From the NCBI GenBank assembly GCA_022478985.1, contig JAKSZP010014456.1:124001-188000 (forward strand): 64,000 bases of DNA. Reading direction: 5' to 3'. Below are positions 1 to 12,522 of the stretch, one piece after another. The notes below the pieces were generated by a model. The model ran no database searches, was not told the origin of the DNA, and saw only the letters and a list, made by a program, of their open reading frames with translations. This DNA comes from Massospora cicadina (taxonomy: Eukaryota > Entomophthoromycota > Entomophthoromycetes > Entomophthorales > Entomophthoraceae). Position numbers and translations under genes: made by a program. Each line of letters begins with the position of its first letter. The first letter of the stretch is position 1.

Positions 1-26
1 CATAACTCTCAAAGTGTACTTTTATT

Positions 27-204
27 AGTAATAGTGGTGCCCAACCCAAAAGGGGGAGCTGCCACGCATCTTTATTTGCATATGGGCCAAACAAAGGGAT
101 TATCCTAAATTAGAAAAAATCCTAATATAGCCACTAGGTTATCAGCCTAGGAAGCCATATCAGATGGTGAGGAGGCTTTGAGGAAGCGTTTGTCCAGCGC
201 CCGC
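27..204 (-). mobile_element. OoA: 5'-truncated 3' end of an ORF1-only retroposon
   Basis: A 178-bp insertion in the GyA RT. It is flanked by a 19-bp duplication with one mismatch (8-26 and 205-223, CTCAAAGTGTACTTTYATT). Its reverse complement matches the last part of OoB (about 7490-7662): the end of the reading frame, then AAATAAAGATGCGTG and GGGCACCACTA near the end. Truncation at the 5' end, a long TSD and retention of the 3' end are the marks of target-primed reverse transcription. Confidence 0.85.
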
Positions 205-2108
205 CTCAAAGTGTACTTTCATTCAAGATAAACTGTAATTCCTTGGTCATTCCATTTCTCAAAAGGAAATCCAACCAATTCAAGATAAGGTTGAAGCGAT
301 CTTAATGCCTCCCCCTAAATATTTAAGGGATATTCAGGTATTTATAGGGATGATGGGATATTACCATCAGTTCATCCCTAAGTTTGCTCAGCTCAGCAAG
401 CCTCTTGTCCGCCTATTAACCAAGGACACTCCTTTTCATTAAGGTGAAGAAAGAAGGCCGCTTTTGAGACGCTGAAGCAACTTCAGCAACAACGCCCTAA
501 CCTACGGCACCCAGATTATAATAAACCCTTCATCTTATTCACTGACTCCTCAGACTATGCTGTTGGGGCCATCTCAGCCCAATTGGATGAAAATGGTGTA
601 GATCATCATGTTTCCTATTTTAGTAAGATGCTGTCAAAGGCGGAACGCAACTACTTTGTAACGGAGAAGAAATGCCTTGCTGTTTTGTTAGCTTTAAAGC
701 ACTACCGCCCTTTTCCTATATGGAACCACCTTCACTGTGGTTACTGACCACGCATCTTTAAAATGGTTACAGAAAATGAAAGATCCTACAGGTAGGTTAG
801 CTCGCTGGGCTCTAAAGCTACAGCCTTATGACATGAAGATTGAGCACCGTGCTGGAACTCATCACATGAATGCAGATGGGTTGACTTGGCTACCAGTCCT
901 TCACTTATATAATGTTGAGGCAGAGAGGTTACATGGCCTCTTAATGAACCCTGATGACTGGGAAGATGAAGATGAGCCTGTACAGAAGATGTTAGCCGGG
1001 AACTCCTGTAACACCAAAGTGGAGAACGATAAATTGTATAAGCAGGTGAGGGCAAAATGCCTGCCTTACCTTTAGCCCTCAGAACGCATACCTGCTATCC
1101 TAGAAGCTCACTCCACTCTAGGTCATGGAGGGGCAAAGAAAACTTATGAGTAGATTAAATATCGGCTTTGTTGTGATGGAATGATAGATTCTATTGTTGA
1201 CTTCTTGGAAGCCTGCCTTATGGGAAAAAAGCAATCCAGTTTCAAGTCTAGGTATCAGTATCAACCAAATACCCCACAACAACCATCTCACACCATTAAT
1301 CTGGACGTAGTAGGTCCCCTCCCTCAGACAACTAGTAGCAACCGATTTATCCTTGTAGCTATTGACCACTTCACTAAGTGGGTTGAAGCCGTGGCTACCC
1401 TGCCCAAACCGCCAAGGACACAGACACCTTTTTACATCAAAACATCTTCACCTAACACGGCTGTCCACAAATACTACTCTTCGATGATGGTAAGAACTTT
1501 ACCTCCAGAGTAATCAAAATACTGGCCACATCTATGGGAGCCCAGCAACTTTTCTCAGCTCAATATAATACCTCCACAAATGGGACCGTAGAAAGAGCTA
1601 ATGGAGCCTTGGTTTGCATTCTACAAAAAATGGCCTCCTCTGACCCTCTCCACTGGGATCAATTTTTACTCAGTGCTCTTATGGCATACCAGATTAGATA
1701 TTAACAGAAACTGAAAATGTCCCCCTTCAGTGTCTTGTATGGGCAGGAACCAGGAATACCTGCCCTCTTAGTTAATGATGTAATTTTCTCTAGAATTGAG
1801 GAGCACAAGAAAGTCATGTTAAGATTGGCTCAACATCTCATTTAACTCCAATCTGAGGCTATGACTAACTTAGCAAAAACGGTGACTAAAGAAGGACAGG
1901 CTGCCAATGAGCTCAGCACCCCCTGCCTACATTCCAAGTGTCTGAAATGGTACTATTCTACCATAACCGCATCACTCCTAGAAGCAGTAAGCTTGGATCA
2001 ATATTGGAGGGTCCCTTCACCATCACTTACAAAAGAGGGAATAAGTACACTATCAAATCTATAGCTACAGGGATTACCATCAATCGCGTACATGGCCATT
2101 TCCTCTGA
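205..2108 (+). pseudogene. GyA pol: RT thumb, RNase H and integrase
   Basis: This is the C-terminal half of a gypsy Pol polyprotein. The RT connection lies at about 205-440 (LGHSIS, then VFIGMMGYY). RNase H spans about 500-940 (FTDSS, later VVTDH and NADGLTW), with a frameshift near 712. Integrase follows: a zinc-binding region at about 1100-1220 whose second Cys of the CX2C pair reads Gly, then a catalytic core with LDVVGPL, FDDGKNF and TVERANG. The D, D and E residues can all be seen, though in different frames around 1440-1490. A GPY/F-type module (EGPFTIT) lies near 2010, and the frame stops at 2106-2108. No chromodomain is visible. Several stops and frameshifts make it inactive. Confidence 0.85.
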
Positions 2109-2142
2109 CCTTATTCTCCCCCCAACATTTTTGAGGGGGTAA

Positions 2143-2876
2143 TGTTGGACATTTGCCATATCTGCTGCATAGGAAGAATGTATTGGGTTGAAATCAGCTG
2201 AAATGGGGAAATAGAGGACATTTACAAGTTTGTGATGAACCTAACTATGAATTAAATAAAAATAATGAAATAATTGACCAAAAGACCCTGGTTGATTCTC
2301 GGTGGAATCCCACAAATCAGGGCATCACCATTTTGAATCCTGCATGGGCAACAAACCTAAAATCAAACAGTTGGATTACTCTGACCATGTGATGGAACTT
2401 GGGGCTACCATCAGAAGGCACGTCCCCAACCACAATCAGGTCCTTACAAGCACCTATGCGGGGACCACCCCCTTTTATAGGCGTGGTGGAGGTCCACCAA
2501 GGTGAAAGTATTTTATCAAGCAGTGATTTAATTAAAATACATTATGGCATTACTGCATGGGTTTATTCTGCCCCAAAACCCCATCTCAACTATAGCTTTG
2601 CCAAAAAGTAACTCAATTTTCCCAAGATCTGATAGGAGCGTATACTATATTCCTAATTTGTAATGCGTCTAAGCTAATCCAAACCTATTCTCAAATTCCC
2701 CCATTACTTAAAACATTTTAAATACTGATCAGTCAGATATAGAGAGGGATCGCTTATTCTCTTTTACCCCGCAATACTAATAAAAACCATAAAAAATCCA
2801 AGTTTTTATTAGTGTTTTCTTTATAATTTTATCACGACTTTTGTGGGATCCAGCAGCGTAAGCACCAGCGAGCACA
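2143..2876 (+). repeat. GyA 3' LTR
   Basis: It starts TGTTGGAC just after the PPT TTGAGGGGGTAA and runs to about AGCGAGCACA, where RT codons of GyB (LQGLCNAPA) begin. It contains a TATA-like CCTTTTATAG near 2470 and AT-rich stretches, and no coding sequence. Its last 40 bases resemble the end of the GyB LTR at about 53550-53591 (shared TAAGCACC). The right end is uncertain by several bases. Confidence 0.7.
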
Positions 2877-4990
2877 AAAGAGCTGGATTCCTACAAGGGT
2901 TGTGCAATGCGCCTGCATCATTTCAATGAGCAAAGGATCATATTTAATAGGATCTTAAGCATGGTTTTGTGATTGTCTACCTTGATGCATCACGGTTTGC
3001 AAAAACTTATAATGAGCATCATACTCATTCAAAGGAAGAATTTCATCGCTTCTGTACATCCAACAATAAGTTAAAACTTTTAATGTTTACTTACTAACAA
3101 AAAAGATTAGATTTTCTTGGACATGTCATCTCACAAGAAGTAATTTATCCCTTTTTAGGATAAGGGTGAAACTATTTCCAAAATGATGGCGCCAAAAACC
3201 CTCCAAAATATCCAGGTGTTTCTGTGAAGGATGTGGTATTAACACCAATTTATCCCCAAGTTCGCCCATCTCAGTGAGCCTCTTGTCTGACTGTTAGCTA
3301 AGAACAATCCATTTTATTGTGGTGCTCAACAAACGGCAGCATTTGATACACTAAAGAAGTTGCTTAGAAAATGCCCTAGCCTATGTCTCCCCAACAATGG
3401 AAACCCTTCATCTTGTTTACCAATGCCTAAGTCTATGTCATTGGAGCCATCTGGCTCAATTTGATGATAATGGTGTAGAATATCCGGTCTCATACTCCAG
3501 CAAGATGTTGTCAAAAGCTGAACGTAACTACAGCGTCACAGAAAAGGAGTGCTTTGCTGTCCTACTCACTATTAAATACTACCGACATTTTTTATTAAAC
3601 TTTATTTACTAGGTTGTCAACCATTCTTCCTTGAAATGGCTGCAAAACATGAAGGATCCCACTGGACGGTTGGCTTGTTGGGCCTTTTTTATCTAACATT
3701 ATGACATGAACTTTGAGCACTGAGCTGGAACTCCTCATAAGATTGTTGATGGGTTGACTTGGCTGCCTATCCTTCACTTATACAATAGTGAAGCAGAGAG
3801 ATTACATGATCTCTTTATGACCCCTGATGCCTGGGACGATAAGGATTAATCCATACAGAAACTGTTACCAGGGCACTCCAGAAACATCAGGGTGAAGAGC
3901 GGGAATTTACATAAAAAATTAGGGGATAATTGGCTGCCCTTTCTTGACCTTCAGAACGAGTACTGGGTGATCATGGATGCCCACTCTACACTTGGGCATG
4001 GTGGAGTGAGAAAACTTATGAGTGGCTTAAAGATCAGTACTATTGGGAGGGCATCATGGAATCCATAATTGAAGACCTGGATGCCTGCCCAACCGCAAAA
4101 AGCAATCTAGATTAAAGACCAAATATTAATATTAATCTACTACCCCTCAACAACCCTTACACATGCTAAGCTTAGATGTGGTAATCTCTCTACCATAGAC
4201 TACCTGTGGAAATTTCTAAATACTAGTGGGACTTGATCACTTTACTAAATGGATTGAAGCTATGGCTCTCCAAGAACAAACTGTCAGAGTTACTGCCACT
4301 TTCCTACATCAGAATATCTTCACACGCCATGGTTTCCCAAGGTTCTACTCTATTATACTATAAAATACACCTCAAGATTGGTAAAGATCTTAGCTATCTC
4401 CATGGGAGCACAACCACTTTTCTCATCCTCATATAACCCTTTTACAAATGGTGTTGTAGAAAGAGATAATGAACCTCAGTATCTATATTGCAAAAAATGG
4501 CCACTTCTGATCCACTTCACTGGGATCAGTTCTTGCCTAGTGCCCTTATGACATATCATATTAGCCATCATAGGATCTTTAGGATATATACTTTTCGCAT
4601 TTTATATAGAAGAGAACCTGGAGTACCCTCTCTTAGCCAAAGATGCCTTCTCTGTTGGGACTGACAATCCTGACAAGGCAATGAAAAAGGTGGCATAACA
4701 CATCATTTGGCTACAGTATGATGCTATGATTAATTTTCCAAAACTGTTACCAAAGAGGGTCAAGCAGCAAATAAACTCGGACCACCTTTACCCTCTTTTC
4801 AATTTCTGACTTAGTTTTATTATCATAACCGCATCATTTCCAGAAGTGAGAATCTAGGGTTCATTTGAATGGACCTTTGTCATCATTTATAATAAGGGCG
4901 ATGTATTTTCCATCAATTACCTTGCTTTTGCAGCTATTATTAACAGGGTTCATGAATGTTTTCTTCGCCCCTATTCTCCTCCCAACATTC
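2877..4990 (+). pseudogene. GyB pol: RT palm to integrase, heavily decayed
   Basis: It starts in the middle of the RT at the conserved LQGLCNAPA segment (about 2896-2925). The catalytic box reads YLDA instead of YLDD. RNase H is best preserved at 3397-3612 (KMLSKAERNY, TEKECFAVLL), and DHFTKWIEAM marks the integrase core near 4235. A weak GPY/F-like GPL occurs near 4875. Many stops and frameshifts interrupt every domain. It parallels GyA domain by domain, so the two belong to one family, and GyB looks the more eroded. Confidence 0.75.
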
Positions 4991-5003
4991 TTAAAGGGGA
5001 TAA

Positions 5004-5029
5004 TTTTGGACAATTAGATGTTCAACTAG
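5004..5029 (+). repeat. Start of the GyB 3' LTR
   Basis: TTTTGGAC follows the purine-rich TTAAAGGGGATAA (4991-5003), just as TGTTGGAC follows the PPT in GyA. The last five bases, ACTAG at 5025-5029, are duplicated at 50917-50921 on the far side of GyC. Confidence 0.65.
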
Positions 5030-5764
5030 TATTAAAACTTTAGTCCACATTACCCAACTTCAAACTTTGATTAATCTTTTGTTCCATAAGGGGATTTCAT
5101 CCCACTAGAGCATGTTGGAGTTATTAATTAATATATGATAACTATTGTTTATAGAAATATTCCAATGAATATTTATTGATCCACCAGAGTAAGATATGCC
5201 TTTTGGTGAGTGTTTCGTTGGTGATGATCTCCATCAATAAACAAGTTATTAGGGTGTCAATTTCATTAATGATAACTTAATTGACTTGTAGGAGTCGATT
5301 GGGTTTAGTTGATGATTAACTAGGGGTTTATAGATTGCTGGTGAGTATTGCCACCTGTAAAGAGCAACTTTTGAGTTAACCTTTTCTGGATTGCAATCTG
5401 CTATTTATGGATGATAGTCCTACTAATTAAGCTGGTTGTTACCAAATAAGGGTAATTTAATGGGAGTTGGGCGAAAACATTGGGACATATTCTTTGTTTC
5501 AACTCAGAAGAGGACACAGTCAAGTAAAGAAGAGAACCCAATTGATGAGGAAAATCATTGTTTTGCGCGCCCCCAGAGGGTTAATTCATTGCAATGGCCA
5601 CCGCTCCAAATCAGGGTGCCAACTGTAGAGTTGTGCGCCATATTTCCTATAAATTCCCCTTGATACTTTATAATAAAGCAGATAGAATAGGAAGTTTAAA
5701 TATTTTATATCAAGAATGTTTTTTCTCTTATAATTAGAGTTGCTTAAGGACAAGAAGATCCTTT

Positions 5765-7662
5765 TCTAAAATCCCCAATCTTTCTTTTGCTTTGATCGAC
5801 TAAGTTTGAAGCCAAATTTTAAGTTTTTAAAAATCAGCCACTTGAATTGAGAAATTGAAAACAGAATATAAATGCCATTGACATCTGCTGCCCTGGCTTG
5901 AGGTGGTGGTGCACCACCTTCTGGCATCCTTTGGCCACTACCAAAGTGTGTCTGGGCTGGCTCTATAGCCCTCCCAATGCCACTGGGCGTTACGTCCCAC
6001 CCCAGAACTTATACCACCATCTCAAACACTCGCAGGCAGTGCTCTGGAGCCCTTTGATGCTCTCTCAGAGCAACCTGCATTTCAGCCTTCAGGCCAAATA
6101 TGGGAATCTTTTCCCATATGTGAGCGCGGCCATCATCAAGATGGCCATGGCGGTTTTCAAACATGCTGGATATATCAACTTTCATCCTTTTAAGGGCTAT
6201 TTTGACCTCAGATATTGATCCAAGGCTGATGTAGTGGCAGCATCTAAGCTGCCAATTATTTATAAAAACATACTGATTCCCACTGTTCGCATGCAGCTCC
6301 CAGATGAGACCACTTTTGTGGTCCAGTTTGCCAGGTTGCTTTATTTCTTTCCCCTGAATTCCTTCGTCACAAACCAATGAAGGGTTTGCTATTTATGGCG
6401 CAGACGACATCTTGCAGTTTGTGGTTCCCAATGGGTTGGGTCAGTTGACAGGGCCTTTCACCTTTGCAACAATCTACCCTTTCCATAAAAAACCACAACA
6501 CAATTACTAAACTGTGATCAGATCTGCACCTGATCACCCTTTTTGGGAGCGTATCAAAAATGGCTGCACCATATGCCCCTTGTGCTTTAAATTGGATCAT
6601 TTAAAGCGTAAGTGCCTTGCAGCTTCTGCCTCCACCACTTCCACCGCTCCTCCTTCTAGTGGCGGGCTGGCTGCTGCCTCGCTCAAATTTTACAAGTGGG
6701 GTGCAATCCTCCCGTCCCTACCTCAGCTAATTCTGGCGCTACTTCCAAATCAGAAACCAATCAAAATTCAGTTTTTCTAAACATTTGTTGGAATTATGGA
6801 ATCCTAAGCCAATGGCTGAGACAGTTTTGGCTGAGCTTCCATGGTCAACAGTTCACAGCCAATCAGGATTAAATACTGCACTGACTCCAGTGGCTGGCTC
6901 AGCATTAGCTGATTAAAATCCATTTAAAGCGCTCAAATGGATTGATGATACAGATCATCCTTACAATTTTAAGCCTGATTTCTCCTTGGAGGAATTTTTT
7001 TGTAAATCTCCCAATTCATGCCCCCACCATTTTTGATTTAAAAACGGTTTCCCTGCTTAAAAAATATAAACAAAATGGCGGTAGAAGCAGCAGCAGCTCC
7101 TGCCAACACCCTCCTATGCCAACATCTTCATGGGGCGATGGAACCCCTTGTTGAGGGTATTCCCATCCCAAATTTTCCCATGATTTTGATGAGGATGCAA
7201 AATAAAAAATTGAGGAGCTCGCTTTTGGAGCGAACCATGCCTGCATCAATGCAGAAAACCCTCTCTTTTCGACCCCAATTATCCTCAAACCCACCAGCGC
7301 ATTAAGTCTTTCACTTGTGTGCCCGCTATTATCACTTTCGCTGAGCATCAAATTGCTCAATACACTGAGGCAATGGACACTGCCGGCCTCATTAACAAAG
7401 AAAACACAAAATTATACCTCCTTATGCTACATGTCGCTGATGCCCAACCCCTATGTTGTCTGACATGGTCTGCCAGCTAAAACGGGCGCCAGACAAATGT
7501 TTCCCCAAAGCTTCCTTACCTTATGATATGGCTTCCTAAGATTATAACTTAGGAACTTTATTGAGAAATTTTTTATTTCTCATAATCCCTTTATTCGGCT
7601 CATTCACAAATAAAGATGCGTGATGGTTCCCCCTTTTGGGATTGGGCACCACTAGTGCTAAA
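5765..7662 (+). mobile_element. OoB: ORF1-only non-LTR retroposon, about 1.9 kb
   Basis: An insertion of 1898 bp in the GyC 5' LTR, flanked by a roughly 10-bp duplication with one mismatch (AAGATCCTTT at 5755-5764, AGGATCCTTT at 7663-7672). It encodes only an ORF1-like protein with a CCHC knuckle; I find no endonuclease or RT motif. The 3' end (AAATAAAGATGCGTG, then GGGCACCACTAGTGC) is shared with OoA but differs from the 3' end of the LINEs in this window. The size matches OoC (1916 bp), which argues for a defined element and not a random deletion. Confidence 0.8.
5898..7540 (+). pseudogene. OoB ORF1-like RNA-binding protein
   Basis: A broken frame with three recognisable parts. The first is an N-terminal fold region at about 6100-6480 (FPYVSAAIIKMAMAV, HPFKGYFDL, later LQFVVPN). 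Next comes a CX2CX4HX4C zinc knuckle at 6574-6615 (C-PL-C-FKLD-H-LKRK-C, all ligands present). A C-terminal region lies near 7300-7480 (ITFAEHQIAQYTEAMD). The same parts recur in OoC on the minus strand. The first two also resemble ORF1 of L1a to L1c, which suggests a nucleic-acid-binding LINE ORF1; an RRM-like fold is my inference. Frameshifts occur near 6220 and after 6780. The exact start is unclear. Confidence 0.65.
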
Positions 7663-8049
7663 AGGATCCTTTGTCTATACTGTTGCTATCTCCATGGACT
7701 CTTTATGATGGAAAGAAAAAAGAACATCTGAACCTTATCTTAGGTTAAGTTCTACCAGACGAAATAGGGAAGAAGTCCCTACAATTTCAGATGAAGTCAA
7801 TATCAGGACAGGAACCAGGTTGAGGTTTGACCTTTTTACTATCTTGGCTGTCAGCTCAACTAGAATAGTAGCCTTCATACTACTATTGCCCATTATAATC
7901 TATTTTAACAAGTCTAACAATGCACTTATAAGGAACCTGAGCAGTTAAACAAGGGAGAAGAAGAAAGTATTATTCAGAAAGAGGAGACAAATTATGACCT
8001 TTACCATTTGATGCTCAAACGAGCCACAAGCTCCCAAAGTTTTAACAAT

Positions 8050-8067
8050 TGGTGCTCACTACAAGGG
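8050..8067 (+). other. GyC primer-binding site
   Basis: TGGTGCTCACTACAAGGG starts two bases after the LTR end. The initial TGG would pair with a tRNA 3' CCA. Near-identical sites follow the LTRs of GyD, TrC and GyG. I cannot name the tRNA from sequence alone. Confidence 0.75.
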
Positions 8068-8099
8068 AAAGTTAAGTTTAGCTAAATTTATTAAGAAGA

Positions 8100-9430
8100 T
8101 CGAATCAAATATGTCTGATAAGAACAAATTATGCAAGCTTTGGACGGAGCTTGAAACGGCAACAAGAACTCATTTATTGTGGTGTCACAGGATGACTCAC
8201 TGCATTATAGAACGTGTGACAAAGTCCTAGAAAGAGTTGCACAAGTAGGAAAAATCAACAACAACCTATGGGAAAGTCAACTCCTTGAAGCGCAAGGAGG
8301 GTGGATTGATCAAAAAAATTATTGTTTCAGAAGACTGAGTGAGGGAAGACCAGAATGCAAAGAATAGTTTACTAAAAATAGTGCCAATTGAAGTGTATAG
8401 AAGAACTGGAGGACCATAAATGTGATTGTGCAAAATTGGAGGCGGAAGAAGCTGACAACAAAATTCAATAAACTCCAGTTGAAGGAATCACCTACCCAGA
8501 AATATGACTGGGTCTTTGAAGCAATTTTGGGGATGACCTCAAAGTTAATCCCATGGTCAATAGAGTTGTTAGACAGGATTCACCTCTTAGTGGAGCCACG
8601 TTAAATTACAAAGCACACCAAAATTACCTGTGTTCCATTGGGATAACGCTCCTGTGTTTTCCAATTATTTAAGATGACAATGTTCAGTTTCAGTGACTGA
8701 CAAAAGAAAGTGACTGTCATGAACTACCTGAACACCAATTGTCAGAATCTGGTTTTACCCCATCTAAACGGGGACAAATTGATATTACCAGGAGGCCATA
8801 GGAAGCCATCATGCTAGAATTTGGAAGCCCTAAGCGGATGTCTAACCACAAGCAAGAAAATATCGGGATTCAATTATGAAAAGACGAGACCCTAGTAGCT
8901 TTTTCAGACCGATTCTACCAAAAAACACAGATCCTGGCTGGTGAGAAAGTAGTAACAGACTTGATGCTCAAATCGTGATGCAAGAAGCATTACAGCCTTA
9001 TCATGATTTACACAGAACAATGGATTTAGTTCTAGTAATGCAAATGTACACATCCCAAATGGTGGATCATTTGAAGATGTTGGGAGCCGATTTTGAAGCC
9101 CCAGATTGAGCATATAAATTTGATACAGACTTGAGCTCAAAATATGGTAAAATTTGCTGAGACTAATAAGAAGCAACCTAATCAAGCCATGTTGGGGAAC
9201 AAATATTAAGTACAAAAACAAGCTAATAAGATGCAAATCTTCTGCCACCAGTTTGGTAAACCTGGACACATCGCCTCACAATGTTGGAGCAAGAAGCCTA
9301 AGGAGCAGGTCACCTTAGTCCAGGCGAAGGAGAAGGAAAGCAGTCAGGAGTTGGGAAAAAGTCCCATGGTCATAAGATGGAACCATCTGGCACTGCAGTT
9401 AAACCTGTTCCTCATATTACTAGCATGACA
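8100..9430 (+). pseudogene. GyC gag, decayed
   Basis: The position between PBS and protease identifies this as gag. Readable fragments lie at 8179-8367 and 8422-8604. A zinc knuckle near 9240-9285 reads C-HQ-F-GKPG-H-IASQ-C, so the second Cys ligand has become Phe. The fragment after the knuckle (KEQVTLVQAKE) parallels GyD gag (KEQISVVQVKE), which confirms the relationship. Capsid function is lost through multiple stops and frameshifts. Confidence 0.7.
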
Positions 9431-9779
9431 ATATAGAAATTTCCAATCTCATTGTAGGTGATGAAACAACCAACCCACTATATCAGGTTGATAACATGGA
9501 TATAAACGCCATTACTTGAAATAAAATCAAAAGTAATTGACCCTGAAATCATGTATAAATGTCTCTACCATATTCTCATCAGCTAGAGGCCAGGATTAAA
9601 TCCACCAAGAATCAGGAGGAGTTACTCAAGCCGAGATTAGATGAGGCAAACGTGTTCTTTCCAATTGGTCTAATTAAAAAATAATTCCCTGATCTATTGG
9701 CACAACTAAATTATTTTCTCATTATAGCAAATAACGCCACCATTCACTTAATACATACCTTATTACAATATTCTGAGTA

Positions 9780-10160
9780 TATCTATTTGGATATCACAGT
9801 TTACTTGAGTGAGAGTAATGCAATCATTGATAATGGAGCTCCCGTTTAAATCATTTGACCAAATTGTTGAAATAAATGAAGTTTTCTCCAGATTCAGAAC
9901 ACCAGAAGGAATACGGAATAGCTGGACCAGAAATGACAATTTCCTGTGGAGCCTAAAGTGTGCTGGCCCCTCTGGTTCTGTTTGCTTGTGGTATCAGCTC
10001 CTGCAATTGTGTTGGCAAACCAGAATTATGATATCCTGATCAGGACAGTGTTCCTGAAAAAATATTTAGTGAAATGCAATTTAAAGGAGAATACCCTGAC
10101 CATTTTGAGGGCAGACGCTGCCTTTGGTATATTTGTAGTAAGGAGAGCTACAGCTGATTA
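9780..10160 (+). pseudogene. GyC retropepsin-type protease
   Basis: The fragment IIDNGAPV matches the active-site loop of a gypsy aspartic protease, with DSG changed to DNG. After a frameshift, the C-terminal half (VVSAPAIVLAN, then a stretch ending ENTLTIL) aligns with GyD (VVSTPTIVLAN, ENNKLTIL). The family cleaves Gag-Pol. The altered triad and frameshift predict no activity. Confidence 0.7.
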
Positions 10161-10700
10161 AGAAAAACAACTTTGTAAACTTGATTTGCAATGGCTGCAT
10201 CATCCCCATCTAGTATAAGTCAGTTGGGGGAAATGGAGAGAAATGCCAAAAGAGATCCAAGAAAATCGTGGGATCCTCTTAAGAACGAAAGTGACAAATA
10301 CTATACTGCCTGGGATGCAAATAATCGTTAACACAGAGTTAACACTCGTTATCCCAGAGCAACTATATATGGAGAAGTTTTTTGCTTATTGAGGAATTTA
10401 AGAATTGAACTATAAAGCGCTGAGAATAATTATGCTGGGACACAGAGAGATAATTGTGCTACTGGCTAATCTGGGAAAATTTATGATGAATATAGCAAAA
10501 AATCAAGTCACATTTCTATATTTAATCCTGACAGCAGAGATCAGAAAATATTATGACTTTAGAACGCTAAACAAAATGGATTTCCAGTGGAAACTGCCAA
10601 ATGTGTCAACATTTTAGTAGACTGGGATCAATTCACTGATTTATTTAAATAGCAGCAAGAAGCTGTGCTCCAATTATTTGATAGATATAAGGAGATATTT
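10161..10700 (+). other. GyC protease-RT linker, no preserved domain
   Basis: This stretch lies between the protease and the RT N-terminus. Short reading frames occur (for example 10405-10617), but I see no motif. It is probably decayed pol linker. Confidence 0.4.
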
Positions 10701-11415
10701 AACTAAGAGGATCATACCTTGGGATGTGCAAAGAGTGTGATCCACAAGGTTGACACTGGTAAATATTCGCTGATATGGTTGGACCTGTTAGAAGGTCTAG
10801 AGCTGCTGAAGCTGTGGTTAATGAAGAAATCAGTAAGCTAGTTGAGCATGGGCTCCTCGTTCAATCCTTGAGTCTAAGGGCGAGTCTGATCCTCATAGTG
10901 ATAAAGAAGGAAAGATTAATTTTAGTTGTGATTGATTATTGCCAATTGAACAAAAACACTAAGAAGGATTCTTATCCACTGCCAGAGGATCAATGATGCA
11001 CTCAATCGCCTAGAGAATGGCAAATATTTCAGCTATGGTTTTATTTTGAAATATTGGTGAATTGATTTGCCAAATAAGGACTAAGAAAAATGTGCAAGCA
11101 TCGCTGAACAGGACTTTACCAGACTATCCAAATGCCCAGGGATTGTTTAATGCACTGACAACATTTCAGGGAGCAACGGACTCTATCCTTAATGATATGA
11201 AGATATTCTATTTCTTAGTATATCTGGATGATATAATTGCATTCATCAGGACCATCAAAGATCATTTAGAACATTGAAGGAGAGTTTAAGTGCCTGGCGA
11301 TGGCAAAATTGAAAATTAATCCAAAGAGATGTCATTTTAACATGAAGGAGCTAGAGTGCATGTGGTTTGTTATAAACTCCAGTGGGATGATTCCCCAGCA
11401 GCAGATAATTATGGT

Positions 11416-12358
11416 TGCCAGAAAATCTCTTTTCCAGCGATAGTGAGTTGTGCTAATTGGAAGGCCAACCATTATGAAGACTGGTCAGCCCTTGCTGTTT
11501 TATCTTAAGTCAGGGCCAGCAGTGCTGGCTGATCCCTTGGTGTGCCAACCACGCCATTTAGGGATCCCCCAGCCTAAACCCAACCAACAAGTATAAAAAT
11601 AAAATTAAATCAAAAGGGAAATTAGGCAAAGGGAGATATTTATTGAAAAGGAAGCACCAGGTATTTATATACAAAAGGGCTACTGCGCCCACCGCCAACC
11701 TGTTGGCTCATTGCTGTTCTTCCAGCTAACCATTCTCTCTGCCTTCTGCTGCACTACTCTCTCCCCAGGTGTTGGCTCACTTGACTCATACTTCCTGATG
11801 ATCAATTATTAGTTTTTGGCTTCATCTTTGGGCTTTGGTTGCCAGTGAACCTATAAATTATTATATAAATAGATATTGAATTGGGATTCAATTTAATATT
11901 TATGAGATAGAAACATCTTTGGTTGTTTGTGTAACTCAGGATATCTCACCTTCATGCCAACACATGCTTCAACTCATTGTAGTTGATCATTTGAGGAATC
12001 GCCTTGCTTGGGTGATAATTGACTATTATAAATGAGGCGCTGGAAAAAACCTCAGCCACCTCAAGCTCGGAATAGTCAGTTTCAACTGACATTAATTAAG
12101 CAATATAAATAATCACCCACATTTATTAGTCGCTGTTGATCCTTATACTAATTTGGGGCCACCAATTGCCCCACTCAATCCTAACTTCCAATGTTGGCGG
12201 AATATTTGGATTTGGCTCAACCCAATTTGGGGAGCAACTACCTGGCATTTTCTTTAAACATCACAAAATTCAGTTAATGAGCAATTTCGCCAGGATTGGC
12301 CATATCCAACAAATCCACTTAAATCATTGGAGGAATATATCTGGTCAATTTTCTAAAA
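11416..12358 (-). repeat. TrC 3' LTR
   Basis: The left direct repeat. Its ends are mutated (TGCCAG at the left; the right end has lost TGACA), but it aligns with the right copy over its whole length. Shared landmarks include the GGCAAAGGGAGATATTTATT segment near 11620 and 12735. Confidence 0.85.
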
Positions 12359-12522
12359 TTTTTTCCCTCTTAACCAGATGGTATTCCTCCTAATCTCAGC
12401 CTCAGCATATGGGGTAGGCTTCTAGGGCTTGCCCCTCCCCGCCACCAACAAACGTCAGACACCTCTTTCACCCATCAGCTACTTCAGCACCAACCAGCAG
12501 AACCCCCAGTAGTGAGTACCAC

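Larger units (their letters stand above)
1..2876 (+). mobile_element. GyA: Ty3/gypsy LTR retrotransposon, right-hand part
   Basis: The 3' half of a gypsy element whose left end lies outside the window. The order is RT thumb, RNase H, integrase, a PPT (2131-2142, G-rich) and one LTR from 2143 to about 2876. Immediately after the LTR, reading resumes in the RT palm of a second element of the same family (GyB). The simplest reading is that GyA is inserted in the RT gene of GyB; the matching left junction and TSD are not visible. OoA interrupts it at 27-204. Confidence 0.8.
5030..8047 (+). repeat. GyC 5' LTR, split by OoB
   Basis: The LTR occupies 5030-5764 and 7663-8047, ending AGTTTTAACA. A TATA-like CTATAAATTCC lies near 5647 and an AATAAA at 5672-5677. 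The 3' copy shows the uninterrupted sequence across the OoB site (about 49380-49420), which acts as an empty-site control. It starts TATTAA where TGTTGG would be expected, so the terminus has mutated. Confidence 0.8.

Noticed and set aside
27..7662. Inverted match between the window start and about 7500-7660 as terminal inverted repeats of one DNA transposon
   Set aside because: Each side has its own TSD. They are two separate insertions of the same family in opposite orientation.
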